62,935 bases of DNA from Paracoccus sphaerophysae (lineage in GTDB: Bacteria; Pseudomonadota; Alphaproteobacteria; Rhodobacterales; Rhodobacteraceae), in the NCBI RefSeq assembly GCF_000763805.1, contig NZ_JRKS01000013.1, forward strand, positions 1 through 62,935. The letters run 5' to 3'. The translations under genes were made by a program, and so were the position numbers. Shown here piece after piece: positions 17,068 through 25,919 of the stretch. How positions within the stretch are numbered: the stretch's first letter is position 1; each line of letters begins with the position of its first letter. The notes beneath the pieces are model-generated. The model was given only the letters and a program-made list of their open reading frames with translations, had not been told where the DNA came from and searched no databases.

Positions 17068-18444
17068 ATGACGCTGAGCTTCGCCCCGGACGCGATCGAG
17101 ACGTGGCCGCTGTCGCGCCTCCAGCCCTACGCGAAGAACGCGAAAGCGCATGGCGCGGACCAGGTCGCGAAGATCGCCGCCAGCATGGCCGAGTTCGGCT
17201 GGACCGTGCCGTGCCTCGTGGGCGAGGACGGGGAACTGATCGCAGGGCATGGGCGCGTACTGGCCGCGACGCAGCTCGGGCTGACCGAAGCGCCGGTGAT
17301 CGTGCTGGGCCACCTGACCGAGGCGCAGCGGCGGGCCTACCGGATCGCGGACAACAAGCTGACCGAACTCGGCACTTGGGACGAGGCGCTGCTGTCTGCC
17401 GAACTGAACGACCTGCTGGCCGATGATTTCGACCTGTCGCTGGTGGGCTTTTCCGACGGCGAGTTGGACAAGCTGCTGGCCTTCGTGCCGGAGGGGAACG
17501 GTGAAGAGGGTGGCGCCGGGGGCTCCGTGCCGCCGGTGACCATCCCTGAACCACCGCGTAATCCTGCCTCGCGCCCGAGCGATCTGTGGATCCTCGGTGA
17601 CCACCGCCTGCTCTGTGGCGACAGCACCAGCGCTGCCGATGTGCGCCGCCTGATGAACGGCGAGCGAGCGATCCTGTTCGCGACGGACCCGCCTTATCTG
17701 GTCGATTACGACGGCTCGAACCATCCGACCCGCAACAAGGATTGGTCCGCGTCCTACGGCACGACCTGGGACGACAGCAGCCAGGGCGCCGAGCTCTACG
17801 ACGGCTTCATTGCCGCCGCGGTAGCCGAGGCGATCACAGAGGACGCGGCCTGGTACTGCTGGCACGCCTCGCGCCGCCAGGCGATGCTGGAAGCCTGCTG
17901 GGAAAAGGCCGGCGCCTTCGTCCACCAGCAGATCATCTGGGTGAAGGACCGCGGTGTTCTGACCCGCTCGCATTACCTGTGGAAACACGAGCCCTGCTTC
18001 ATGGGCTGGCGCCGCCCCAACCGTCCGCCGAAGGTGGCCGAGGAAACGCTGCCATCGACATGGGCGCTGCCCAGCTTCGCCAAGGACGATCGACCCGACC
18101 ATCCGACACCGAAGCCGCTCGACGCCTTCGGCATCCCGATGCGCCAGCATGTCGCCCGTGGCGGCCTCTGCTACGAGCCGTTCTCGGGCTCCGGCTCGCA
18201 GATCATGGCGGGCGAAGCCAATGGCCGCCGCGTCTTCGCGATGGAGATCAGCCCGGCCTATGTCGATGTGGCCGTGGAACGCTGGCAGGCCGAGACCGGC
18301 CGCGACGCGATCCTCGACGGTGACGGTCGGACCTTCGCGCAGGTGAGGACCGAGCGGCTGGGCGACGATGCCGAAGCCCCCGCCGACGCCCCGGCAAGGG
18401 ACGCAGCCCCCGAACCCGCGCGAAAGCGCAAGACCGCCGCGTGA
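17068..18444 (+). CDS. ParB-domain fused DNA N4/N6 methyltransferase
   Basis: The 458-residue protein has a ParB/Srx-like nuclease-fold domain in residues about 1-130 (KNAKAHGADQV and GHGRVLAA). A beta-class amino-methyltransferase follows, with catalytic DPPY at 207-210 and the later AdoMet motif EPFSGSGSQ near 369-377. Such fusions are common in prophages and probably protect phage DNA from host restriction. The ATG at 17068 is chosen because the ParB domain begins directly after it. The next methyltransferase gene begins one base after its stop. Confidence 0.88.
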   Translation: MTLSFAPDAIETWPLSRLQPYAKNAKAHGADQVAKIAASMAEFGWTVPCLVGEDGELIAGHGRVLAATQLGLTEAPVIVLGHLTEAQRRAYRIADNKLTELGTWDEALLSAELNDLLADDFDLSLVGFSDGELDKLLAFVPEGNGEEGGAGGSVPPVTIPEPPRNPASRPSDLWILGDHRLLCGDSTSAADVRRLMNGERAILFATDPPYLVDYDGSNHPTRNKDWSASYGTTWDDSSQGAELYDGFIAAAVAEAITEDAAWYCWHASRRQAMLEACWEKAGAFVHQQIIWVKDRGVLTRSHYLWKHEPCFMGWRRPNRPPKVAEETLPSTWALPSFAKDDRPDHPTPKPLDAFGIPMRQHVARGGLCYEPFSGSGSQIMAGEANGRRVFAMEISPAYVDVAVERWQAETGRDAILDGDGRTFAQVRTERLGDDAEAPADAPARDAAPEPARKRKTAA

Positions 18445-18445
18445 C

Positions 18446-19627
18446 ATGCATGACCTGGCTTTACCTTCCTCCGGATGCGCTTCCGGAGCTGGAGACGCAT
18501 GCCTGTTCGGCCTCTCCCTCTGCTCCGGCGCAGGCGGGCTCGACCTCGGGCTCGCCATCGCCATCCCCGGATATCGTGCTGTGGGCCATGTCGAACGGGA
18601 AACCTACGCCGCAGCCACTCTCGTGGCGCGGATGGAAGACGCGTCCCTGGATCAGGCTGTTGTCTGGGACGATGTTGCCACCTTCGACGGCCGCCCATGG
18701 CGCGGCGCGGTGGACATCGTCACTGCGGGCTATCCGTGCCAGCCGTTCTCCGTCGCGGGCAAACGCCGGGGCGCGGACGACCCGCGGCACCTCTGGCCGC
18801 ATGTCGCCCGCATCGTCGGCGAGGTCGAGCCGCCTTTCGTGTTCCTCGAGAATGTCGCCCATCATCTCCGCCTCGGCTTCCCCGAAGTCGCCAGCGGACT
18901 GGTCGGCATGGGCTACCGCCTTGCGGCAGGCCTCTTCACGGCGGCGGAGGTCGGCGCGCCGCACAAGCGCGAGCGGCTGTTCATCCTCGCCATCCGCGAG
19001 GGAGATCAGTTGGCCGACCCCGCGCGCCTGCTCTGGCACCCGGTCGAGTGGCGGGAACCGGACGGAACTGTTGCGGCTCTGGCCGACGCCGAGGGCCAGC
19101 GCCAACGAGAACCGGCAGACGAAGCCGACGCCGTCGCAGGCAGCAGGCCAGCACGGGATGAATCTGGCCACGACGGTCGCCCTGTGGCCGACGCCGCAGA
19201 TCGACAGTTTCCGCAGCCGGGGTGGCGAGAGGAAAGACGAGAAGGGTCTGGACCGGATGGCGCGGGACTGGCCGACGCCGATGGCGAACGACGGCTGCAA
19301 GCCGAGCGCGGGCAACCGCCGGACGGCCGACCTGACCCATGCAGCGGGGATGTGGATGACGCCGACGGCCCGCGATCACAAGGATGGCGCGACGACCTTG
19401 GCGAACACGCCGGTGAACGGCCTGCTTGGCCGCCAGGTCCTGGTTACGCCGATGGCTGGGAGCGATACCTCCGAGCCGCGCCGGACCTTGAACCCGCTGT
19501 TCGTCGAGGCGCTGATGGGCTGGCCCACCGGGTGGACCGGCTTCGCCTCTGTGGCAACGGAGTGGTTCCGCTGGTTGCGGCGCATGCGCTGCGAACTCTG
19601 GCGGCTGAACTGCTGGCCGATGGATGA
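18446..19627 (+). CDS. DNA cytosine-5 methyltransferase
   Basis: The 393-residue protein shows AdoMet motif I (LSLCSGAGGLDLG, near 23-35), the catalytic GYPCQPFSVAG (motif IV, Cys near residue 97), ENV (motif VI), a QRR-equivalent HKRERLF and a final motif X (LCGNGVVPLVAAHALRTL). The target-recognition region is replaced by a repeat-rich stretch with five or six LADA/VADA-type units at 19010-19460. A second reading frame (+1) is open over the whole gene, discussed in the findings. With the preceding gene it forms a two-enzyme modification block. Confidence 0.86.
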   Translation: MHDLALPSSGCASGAGDACLFGLSLCSGAGGLDLGLAIAIPGYRAVGHVERETYAAATLVARMEDASLDQAVVWDDVATFDGRPWRGAVDIVTAGYPCQPFSVAGKRRGADDPRHLWPHVARIVGEVEPPFVFLENVAHHLRLGFPEVASGLVGMGYRLAAGLFTAAEVGAPHKRERLFILAIREGDQLADPARLLWHPVEWREPDGTVAALADAEGQRQREPADEADAVAGSRPARDESGHDGRPVADAADRQFPQPGWREERREGSGPDGAGLADADGERRLQAERGQPPDGRPDPCSGDVDDADGPRSQGWRDDLGEHAGERPAWPPGPGYADGWERYLRAAPDLEPAVRRGADGLAHRVDRLRLCGNGVVPLVAAHALRTLAAELLADG

Positions 19628-19633
19628 GGCGGC

Positions 19634-20092
19634 ATGAAAACGTGGACGATCCATGAGATCGCCGACGCCTGCGCCATGACGACGGGCGAACTGAGCCAAT
19701 GGATCTCGCGTGGTCATTTCCGACCTTCCGTGGCTGTGCGGCCCGGTCAGCGCCGGCGGTTCGATTGGCGCGATCTCGCATGCCTTGCAGTCATGAGAGT
19801 GCTGAGGAAGCACTCACTATCGTTAGACGGGATGGCGCTGTTCGTCTCGGACCTGCGCGACGACCTCGCCGGGATGAACGACATCTCCGACATCTCGGGC
19901 CGGTCCTTCTTCTGCGCGGACTGGGGCAAGCAACAACCCTGTCCGACCGTGGGGCTCGTCATCGAAACGGATCTCTTCGCGGTGCTGAAACGGCGACCCG
20001 AGACCGTGATCATCGTGGACGTTGCGACCGTGTACCGTGATGCTGCTGGTGCAATCCCCGTCGTTACGGCCGCGGGAGGTGCCGCGCTGTGA
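19634..20092 (+). CDS. MerR-like HTH protein of unknown role
   Basis: The 152-residue protein begins with a MerR-type HTH (WTIHEIADACAMTTGELSQWISRGHF, then RRRFDWRDLACLAVMRVL) and ends with a domain that I do not recognise, containing SFFCADWG and a beta-rich segment. It starts six bases after the cytosine methyltransferase stop and overlaps the next gene by four bases. It could regulate the methyltransferase block or the late genes. Confidence 0.68.
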   Translation: MKTWTIHEIADACAMTTGELSQWISRGHFRPSVAVRPGQRRRFDWRDLACLAVMRVLRKHSLSLDGMALFVSDLRDDLAGMNDISDISGRSFFCADWGKQQPCPTVGLVIETDLFAVLKRRPETVIIVDVATVYRDAAGAIPVVTAAGGAAL

Positions 20093-20313
20093 AGCAGAGC
20101 CGGATCATGTCGATGGTCGAGGCAGCGACGAATGTCGTCGTCGGCTATGTGCTGGCCATCGCCACGCAGATCGTCGTGTTCCCGTGGTTCGGGATCGAGA
20201 CGGGGCTTGCGGAGCATCTGACCATCGGCCTCGCCTTCGTCGGCGTCTCGCTGGCGCGCGGCTACCTGCTGCGTCGGTTGTTCGAGGCGATCCGGGTCCA
20301 GAGCGCAGAATGA
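20089..20313 (+). CDS. Small two-helix membrane protein (DUF7220-like)
   Basis: The 74-residue protein has two hydrophobic helices (NVVVGYVLAIATQIVVFPW and LTIGLAFVGVSLARGYLL) joined by a short loop, and a basic C-terminus. I associate this pattern with DUF7220, found in many phages next to the terminase block. It should sit in the inner membrane. Function is unknown; superinfection exclusion or a lysis accessory role are guesses. Confidence 0.65.
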   Translation: MKQSRIMSMVEAATNVVVGYVLAIATQIVVFPWFGIETGLAEHLTIGLAFVGVSLARGYLLRRLFEAIRVQSAE

Positions 20314-20317
20314 GACA

Positions 20318-20343
20318 CCGCCGCCCAGAATGCGGGGCGGCGG
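20318..20343. terminator. Bidirectional terminator between convergent genes
   Basis: A perfect 9-bp stem CCGCCGCCC/GGGCGGCGG with a short loop lies between a plus-strand gene ending at 20313 and a minus-strand gene ending at 20367. There is no strong T-run, but position and stability fit a shared transcription stop. Confidence 0.6.
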
Positions 20344-20366
20344 CTCATGGGCATTGGCTGACCGAT

Positions 20367-20573
20367 CTACGCGTCCCCTTGGCGGAGCGTGGCGTGGACC
20401 GCGCGCCAATCCACCCCTGCGTCCCTGAGGACCTCGCGCAGCTCCTTGATGAGGCGCCATGGCACTCGGGCCTCGTAGGAATGCTCGTGCTTGCGGAGCG
20501 GGGGATATGCCGCCAGCTGCAGCGCGATCCCGAGGATGCGGTGCTGCGGGTCCGGGCGGTCGGCGGGGCTCAA
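20367..20573 (-). CDS. Small hypothetical protein
   Basis: The 68-residue protein starts with TTG, in a TTGA overlap with the stop of the DUF3489 gene upstream. It contains an Arg/Lys-rich helix (RVPWRLIKELREVLRDAGVDWRAVHATLR). No family is recognised. The overlap suggests translational coupling to the DUF3489 gene. Confidence 0.55.
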   Translation of the reverse strand: MSPADRPDPQHRILGIALQLAAYPPLRKHEHSYEARVPWRLIKELREVLRDAGVDWRAVHATLRQGDA

Positions 20574-21106
20574 CGCCCGGCCCCCTCGCGCATGTCGCAG
20601 ATGCGGTAGCGACGTGCGCCGCCATCGACCTTCTCGGAGATTATGGTCAGCCCGAGCTTCTTTTTCAGGGCGCCGGACATCGCTCCTCTGACTGTATGAC
20701 TCAGCCAGCCCGTTTCGGCGACGATCTCGTCGATGGTCGCGCCGCCCTCGGCGCGGAGCATCTCGATCAGGGTCTCCTGCTTGGTGCCCTTCCGGCGCTG
20801 GACCGGGGCGGTTGGCGTCTCAGCCGGCAGCGTGTCGTCCTGCTCGTCCGTGATCCCGAGGGTGCTGTAGGCCAGAGGGGTGGCGCGCAGCGTGATCGGG
20901 CCGCGCTCCTCGTCGTGCCGCCAGACCGTGTTGACGTCCGTGGCGCCGTTTTCCTCGATCAGGCCCTGCTTCAGAAGGCTCTTGCAGACGTTGCCGACGG
21001 CGCCGCCCTTGAGGCTGGCGGTGACGGGAAAGACCGCCCCGTCCTCGCGCGCGCAGGCGGTGGACAGGATGACGGCTTGGGCGTCGGAAAGCTGAATCTG
21101 GGTCAT
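20570..21106 (-). CDS. DUF3489-domain protein
   Basis: The 178-residue protein belongs to the DUF3489 family. The C-terminal part (from about residue 104) KGTKQETLIEMLRAEGGATIDEIVAETGWLSHTVRGAMSGALKKKLGL is a winged helix of the family. The N-terminal half is a second small helical unit. AAGGAGACGACCCC precedes the ATG. Family members are common in alphaproteobacterial prophages near the terminase and are presumed regulators. It runs opposite to the late operon. Confidence 0.75.
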   Translation of the reverse strand: MTQIQLSDAQAVILSTACAREDGAVFPVTASLKGGAVGNVCKSLLKQGLIEENGATDVNTVWRHDEERGPITLRATPLAYSTLGITDEQDDTLPAETPTAPVQRRKGTKQETLIEMLRAEGGATIDEIVAETGWLSHTVRGAMSGALKKKLGLTIISEKVDGGARRYRICDMREGAGR

Positions 21107-21202
21107 GGGGTCGTCTCCTTGCTCGAGGCCCGCGTCATGCGGCGCCTTCTACGACCCCGAGCCGCGCAGGGCGCGCGGCGGGAGTTCCGGCAGCGCCGGA
21201 GA

Positions 21203-21475
21203 TCAGCGGGCGTGCTCGCCCTCGCCGAAGGCGCTGTCGGTGATGCGCTTCAGGAGGCTGGCGTAGTGTTCGAGGGTGCCGACCATGGCCCAGCCCACCT
21301 CTTCGGGGGCGCAGTTGAAATGGTCGTCGCTGAGCGCCTGCAGGCGGGCGAGCATCTCGTCGATCTCGGCCTTCTTGCCGACGAAGGCGGCGAGTGCGGC
21401 CTCCTTGTTCCAGCGCGCCTTCTCGGCGCGGAGTTCGTGGCGCGGGGTGGTGATCGGGTTCAGGCGGCTGGTCAT
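21203..21475 (-). CDS. Small hypothetical helical protein
   Basis: The 90-residue protein is largely helical and charged, with AEKARWNKEAALAAFVGKKAEIDEMLARL and a Cys in FNCAPEEVG. AAGGAG lies seven bases before the start. It is divergent from the terminase small subunit gene, with a palindrome in between. Function is unknown. Confidence 0.6.
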   Translation of the reverse strand: MTSRLNPITTPRHELRAEKARWNKEAALAAFVGKKAEIDEMLARLQALSDDHFNCAPEEVGWAMVGTLEHYASLLKRITDSAFGEGEHAR

Positions 21476-21536
21476 CGTGGTGGCTCCTTGGTGAGTTGCA
21501 TCGCTTCGCTGGAGTGACGTTCGCTCTCTCCGCCGC

Positions 21537-21555
21537 GCTTATCAACTCGATAAGC
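21537..21555. promoter_or_regulatory. Palindrome in the terminase upstream region
   Basis: GCTTATC-5 nt-GATAAGC is a perfect 7-bp inverted repeat in the divergent region 21476-21586, about 30 bp before the terminase small subunit. An AT-rich stretch with TAGAAT at 21564 follows, which could be a -10 box. It is a candidate operator for the late operon. Confidence 0.4.
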
Positions 21556-21586
21556 ACATGATTTAGAATGATAATCGGAGCAGCCG

Positions 21587-22183
21587 ATGCAGGGCATGAG
21601 CGAGCGCCAGTACGCCGCGCATGTCGGGCTGTCGCGCGGTGCGATCCAGAAGGCGAAGACGGCCGAGCGGCTGGTCCTCTATCCGGACGGCAGCATCAAC
21701 GCGGCCGCCAGCGATGCCCGGCGTGCCGAGACGACGGACCCGTCCAAGACCCGAAAGCCGCCCGCGCCGAAGCTGAAGCCCGTCCCCGAAGCTGCGGTGG
21801 CGGCTGTTGGCGACACGCTCCGCGAACAGGGTCTGGCGGTCCCGGCGGTCGGCGGCGGCACGACGTTCCTGCAGGCGAAGACGGCCAACGAAGTGCTGAA
21901 GGCGCAGGAGCGGCGCATCCGGCTCCAGAAGCTGAAGGGGGAGTTGATCGAGCGGGCCCGCGCGCTGGCGCTGGTGTTCCGGCTGGCGCGGGAGGAACGG
22001 GACGCGTGGGTGACCTGGCCCGCGCGCGCGGCGGCGCTGATGGCGGCTGAGCTCTCGGCCTCGTTCAGCGACGCGACAGGCCAGCAGATCACCGTGGAGC
22101 CAGCCGCGATGCAGAAGGTCCTGGAGAAACATGTACGCGCCCACCTCGACGAACTCGCCGAGGTCCGGCCCGACTTCCGGTGA
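21587..22183 (+). CDS. Terminase small subunit-like protein
   Basis: The 198-residue protein begins with an HTH (MSERQYAAHVGLSRGAIQKAKTAERL), has a Pro/Lys-rich linker around residues 55-70 and a long helix (AQERRIRLQKLKGELIERARALALVFRLAREER). This is the layout of Nu1-type small terminases, which bind the phage packaging site. It lies directly before and overlaps the large subunit gene by 53 bases. Confidence 0.78.
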   Translation: MQGMSERQYAAHVGLSRGAIQKAKTAERLVLYPDGSINAAASDARRAETTDPSKTRKPPAPKLKPVPEAAVAAVGDTLREQGLAVPAVGGGTTFLQAKTANEVLKAQERRIRLQKLKGELIERARALALVFRLAREERDAWVTWPARAAALMAAELSASFSDATGQQITVEPAAMQKVLEKHVRAHLDELAEVRPDFR

Positions 22184-24134
22184 AGATGACACACTGACGG
22201 ACTTCGACGGCGCGGGCGAGATCCTGCGCGCCTGGGGCAACGGGCTGCGGCCCGACCCGGACCTGACCGTTTCGGAATGGGCGGACCGGCACCGGATGCT
22301 CTCGGGCCGCGCCTCCGCGGAGCCCGGGCGGTATCGCACAGTGCGCACGCCCTACATGCGCGAGATCATGGACCGGCTGAGCCCCGGCGATCCCACGCAG
22401 CGGATCGTGTTCATGAAGGCCGCGCAGGTCGGCGCGACCGAGGCGGGCAACAACTGGATCGGCTTCGCCATCCATCAGGCGCCGGGGCCGATGCTGGCGG
22501 TCCAGCCGACCGTGGAACTGGCCAAGCGCAATTCGCGCCAGCGGATCGACCCGCTGATCGACGAGAGCCCCGAGCTGCGGGAGCGGGTGAAGCCCGCCCG
22601 GTCGCGCGACGCGGGCAACACGATGCTGTCGAAGGAGTTCGCGGGCGGCATCCTGATCATGACGGGAGCCAACTCGGCGGTCGGGCTGCGGTCCACCCCG
22701 GCGCGGTACATCTTCCTCGACGAGGTCGACGCCTATCCTGCCTCGGCCGACGAGGAAGGCGATCCGGTGACGCTGGCCGAGGCGCGGTCGCTGACCTTCG
22801 CCCACCGGCGCAAGGTGCTGCTGGTCTCGACGCCCACCATCAGAGGGCTGTCGCGCATCGAACGGGAATACGAGGCCAGCGACCAGCGCCGGTTCTTCGT
22901 GCCGTGCCCGCATTGCGGCGCGATGCAATGGCTGAAGTTCGACCGGCTGCGCTGGCAGAAGGGCCGCCCGGAGACGGCCGAGTATCACTGTGAGGGCTGC
23001 GAGACGCCCATCGCGGAACACCACAAGACGGCGATGCTGGAGGGGGGCGAATGGCGGGCGACCGCCACGGCCGCCGATCCGACCACGGTCGGGTATCACC
23101 TCTCGGCGCTCTATTCGCCGATCGGCTGGCTGAGCTGGGAGCGGATCGTGCGGGCATGGGACGCGGCACAGGGCTCGGACGAGGCGATCAAGGCGTTCCG
23201 GAACACGATCCTCGGCGAGACCTGGGTCGAGACGGGAGAAGCTCCGGATTGGCAGCGGCTTTACGACCGCCGCGAGCGCTGGACATCCGGCACGGTGCCT
23301 GCGGGCGGGCTGTTCCTGACGGCCGGGGCCGACGTGCAGAAGGACCGGATCGAGGTCGATGTCTGGGCGTGGGGTCGTGGCTTGGAGTCCTGGCTCGTCG
23401 ATCACGTCGTCATCGAAGGCGGTCCTGATCGGCATGACGCCTGGTCGGAACTGACCGCGCTGCTGGATCGAAGCTGGCCGCACGAGCGCGGCGCGCATCT
23501 CAGGATCGCACGGCTGGCCATCGACACCGGCTACGAGGCCCCGGCGGTCTATTCCTGGTCGCGGGCGCAGGGGTTCGCGCAGGTATCGCCGGTGAAGGGC
23601 GTTGAAGGGTTCAACCGCTCCAGCCCGGTGTCGGGGCCGACCTTCGTCGATGCGACCGAGGGCGGCAAACGCCTGCGGCGCGGGGCGCGGCTCTGGACCG
23701 TGGCGGTGTCGACCTTCAAGGCCGAGACCTACCGCTTCCTGCGGCTGGCGCGCCCCACCGATGAGGACATGGCTGACGGGGCGGCATTCCCGCACGGGTC
23801 GGTGCATCTGCCGCACTGGGTCGAGAACGAATGGCTGAAGCAGTTCGTGGCCGAACAACTGGTGACGGTGCGCACCAAGCGCGGCTTCGCCCGGCTGGAA
23901 TGGCAGAAGCTGCGCGAGCGCAACGAGGCGCTGGACTGCCGGGTCTATGCCCGCGCCGCCGCCTGGATCGCGGGCGCGGACCGCTGGTCCGACGAGAAAT
24001 GGCGCGACCTCGAGGATCAGCTCGGGGCGGCCCCCACCGACACCGATCCCGCCGGGCAGATCAACCGGCCGGGACAGGCCCCGCAGGGCAAGCGCCGCTC
24101 CGACTGGCTCGGGCGGCGCGGAGGATGGTTCTGA
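22131..24134 (+). CDS. terL: Terminase large subunit, GpA family
   Basis: The 667-residue protein is a GpA-type terminase (lambda gpA-like). The ATPase part has a Walker A-like MKAAQVGATEAGNN near residue 95-108 and Walker B YIFLDEVDAYP near 192-202. A zinc-like CPHCG...CEGCE pair sits at 262-288. The nuclease domain begins around residue 395 (TAGADVQKDRIEVDVW). It cuts concatemers and powers packaging. GpA terminases usually make cohesive ends, so a cos site is expected nearby, although I cannot locate one. Confidence 0.92.
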   Translation: MYAPTSTNSPRSGPTSGEDDTLTDFDGAGEILRAWGNGLRPDPDLTVSEWADRHRMLSGRASAEPGRYRTVRTPYMREIMDRLSPGDPTQRIVFMKAAQVGATEAGNNWIGFAIHQAPGPMLAVQPTVELAKRNSRQRIDPLIDESPELRERVKPARSRDAGNTMLSKEFAGGILIMTGANSAVGLRSTPARYIFLDEVDAYPASADEEGDPVTLAEARSLTFAHRRKVLLVSTPTIRGLSRIEREYEASDQRRFFVPCPHCGAMQWLKFDRLRWQKGRPETAEYHCEGCETPIAEHHKTAMLEGGEWRATATAADPTTVGYHLSALYSPIGWLSWERIVRAWDAAQGSDEAIKAFRNTILGETWVETGEAPDWQRLYDRRERWTSGTVPAGGLFLTAGADVQKDRIEVDVWAWGRGLESWLVDHVVIEGGPDRHDAWSELTALLDRSWPHERGAHLRIARLAIDTGYEAPAVYSWSRAQGFAQVSPVKGVEGFNRSSPVSGPTFVDATEGGKRLRRGARLWTVAVSTFKAETYRFLRLARPTDEDMADGAAFPHGSVHLPHWVENEWLKQFVAEQLVTVRTKRGFARLEWQKLRERNEALDCRVYARAAAWIAGADRWSDEKWRDLEDQLGAAPTDTDPAGQINRPGQAPQGKRRSDWLGRRGGWF

Positions 24135-24136
24135 GC

Positions 24137-24346
24137 ATGACCGACTGGACGGAAACCGAGCTCTCGGCGCTGCGCCGGGCCTATGCCAGCGGCACGACCC
24201 GCGTCAGCTATGACGGCAAGTCGGTGGACTACGGCTCGGCCGAGGACCTGCTCGCCCGCATCCGCACCATCGAGCGCGCCATCGCGGGCACCAATCGCCC
24301 GCTGCCGGTCGCCGGGCTCGCGGGCTTCAGCCGCGGGGATCGCTGA
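24137..24346 (+). CDS. gpW-like head-tail joining protein
   Basis: The 69-residue protein (MTDWTETELSALRRAYASGTTRVSYDGKSVDYGSAEDL... pattern) matches small gpW-type head completion proteins in length and in position between terminase and portal. Family members plug the portal vertex after packaging. Its stop overlaps the portal start. Confidence 0.8.
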   Translation: MTDWTETELSALRRAYASGTTRVSYDGKSVDYGSAEDLLARIRTIERAIAGTNRPLPVAGLAGFSRGDR

Positions 24347-25914
24347 TGTCGGCGACCTGGTTCGACCACGCCATCGCCACGGTGGCGCCGCGCATGGCCG
24401 CCCGCCGCGTGATGGCGCGTCAGGCGTTCGAGACTCTGACGCGGGGGTATGACGGCGCTGCACGCGGACGGCGCACGGACGGCTGGCGCGCGCCGGGATC
24501 CTCGGCCGACACCGAGATCGGCGTGGCCGGAGCGCTGCTGCGCGACCGGATGCGCGATCTCGTGCGCAACAACCCGCATGCGGCGAAGGCCGTGGCGGTG
24601 CTGGTGAACAACATCATCGGTGCCGGGATCATGCCGCGCGCCGCGAGCGGCGACGACAAGCTCGACCGCAAGGTCGACGCGCTGTTCGAGCGCTGGACGG
24701 TGGAGTGCGACGCCGACGGCCAGCTGGACTTCTATGGACTGCAGACGCTGATCTGCCGCGAGATGGTCGAGGCGGGCGAAGTGCTGGTGCGCCGCCGTCT
24801 GCGGCGGGCCAGCGATGGCTTGCCGGTGCCGCTGCAGTTGCAGGTGCTGGAGGCCGACTTCCTCGATGCCACGAAATCCGGCGTCCTCGGCGCCGGGCGG
24901 CTGGTGCAGGGGATCGAGTTTGACCCGGTCGGCAAACGCCGGGCCTACTGGCTGCATGCCGAGCACCCCGGCGACGCGTCGGGGGCGCTCAACGGTGGGC
25001 TCGGATCGCGCCCGGTCCCAGCGACCGAGATCGCCCATGTCTACGAGAAGCAGCGCACGCAGGCGCGCGGCGTTCCATGGGGCGCGCCGGTGATCCGCAG
25101 CTTGCGCGATCTCGACGATTACGAGGTGGCGGAACTGGTCCGCAAGAAGACCGAGGCCTGCGTCACCGCCATCGTCTTCGGCGACGACGAGGCCCAGCAG
25201 GGCATCGCGCCTTCGGTGGTTGATGCCGACGGGAACCGGGTGGAGCAGTTCGAGCCGGGGCTCATCGCCTATGCGCGCGGCGGCAAGGACATCCGGTTCA
25301 ACCAGCCCTCCGCCACCGGCGGCTATGGCGAATACAAGCGTGCGAGCCTGCACACGATCTCGGCCGGGTTCCGCGTGCCCTACGAGGTGCTGACGGGGGA
25401 CCTCTCCCAGGTGAACTATTCCTCGATCCGGGCGGGGCTCGTGGAGTTCCGCCGCCAGATCGACGCCGTGCAGTGGCAGCTCTTCATCCCGATGTTCTGC
25501 GCCCCTAGCTGGCGCTGGTTCACGGAAGCCGCCTGGGCCGCGGGTCTGATCCCGTCTCCGACCGTGCCGGTCGAATGGTCGCCGCCGAAGTTCGAGGCGG
25601 TCGATCCGCAGAAGGACGCGATGGCAAACCTGCTGTCGATCCGCTCGGGCACCATGACGCTGGCCGAGGTGATCGCGAAACAGGGCCGCAACCCCGACGC
25701 GGTGCTGGCCGAGATCGCCGCGACCAATGCCAAGCTCGACGCACTCGGGCTGGTGCTCGACAGCGATCCGCGCCGAGTCACCAAGACCGGCAGCGCGCAG
25801 AGCAGTGACGCGGCGACCGATCCGGCGACCGATCCGGCCGACGACGAACCGGACACCGACGACTCCTCGGCCGACGCGGACAATGAACCGGCGCAGGCCG
25901 ACCAACAGGACTGA
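24346..25914 (+). CDS. Portal protein, lambda gpB family
   Basis: The 522-residue protein is a lambda-type portal. The N-terminal FDHAIATVAPRMAARRV, the central VNNIIGAGI and GVPWGAPVIRSLRDLDDYE, and the C-terminal SQVNYSSIRAGLVEFRRQID are typical. The last 60 residues are acidic and low-complexity (many Asp/Thr/Ala). It forms the dodecameric channel at the packaging vertex. Confidence 0.92.
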   Translation: MSATWFDHAIATVAPRMAARRVMARQAFETLTRGYDGAARGRRTDGWRAPGSSADTEIGVAGALLRDRMRDLVRNNPHAAKAVAVLVNNIIGAGIMPRAASGDDKLDRKVDALFERWTVECDADGQLDFYGLQTLICREMVEAGEVLVRRRLRRASDGLPVPLQLQVLEADFLDATKSGVLGAGRLVQGIEFDPVGKRRAYWLHAEHPGDASGALNGGLGSRPVPATEIAHVYEKQRTQARGVPWGAPVIRSLRDLDDYEVAELVRKKTEACVTAIVFGDDEAQQGIAPSVVDADGNRVEQFEPGLIAYARGGKDIRFNQPSATGGYGEYKRASLHTISAGFRVPYEVLTGDLSQVNYSSIRAGLVEFRRQIDAVQWQLFIPMFCAPSWRWFTEAAWAAGLIPSPTVPVEWSPPKFEAVDPQKDAMANLLSIRSGTMTLAEVIAKQGRNPDAVLAEIAATNAKLDALGLVLDSDPRRVTKTGSAQSSDAATDPATDPADDEPDTDDSSADADNEPAQADQQD

Positions 25915-25919
25915 CCTTC

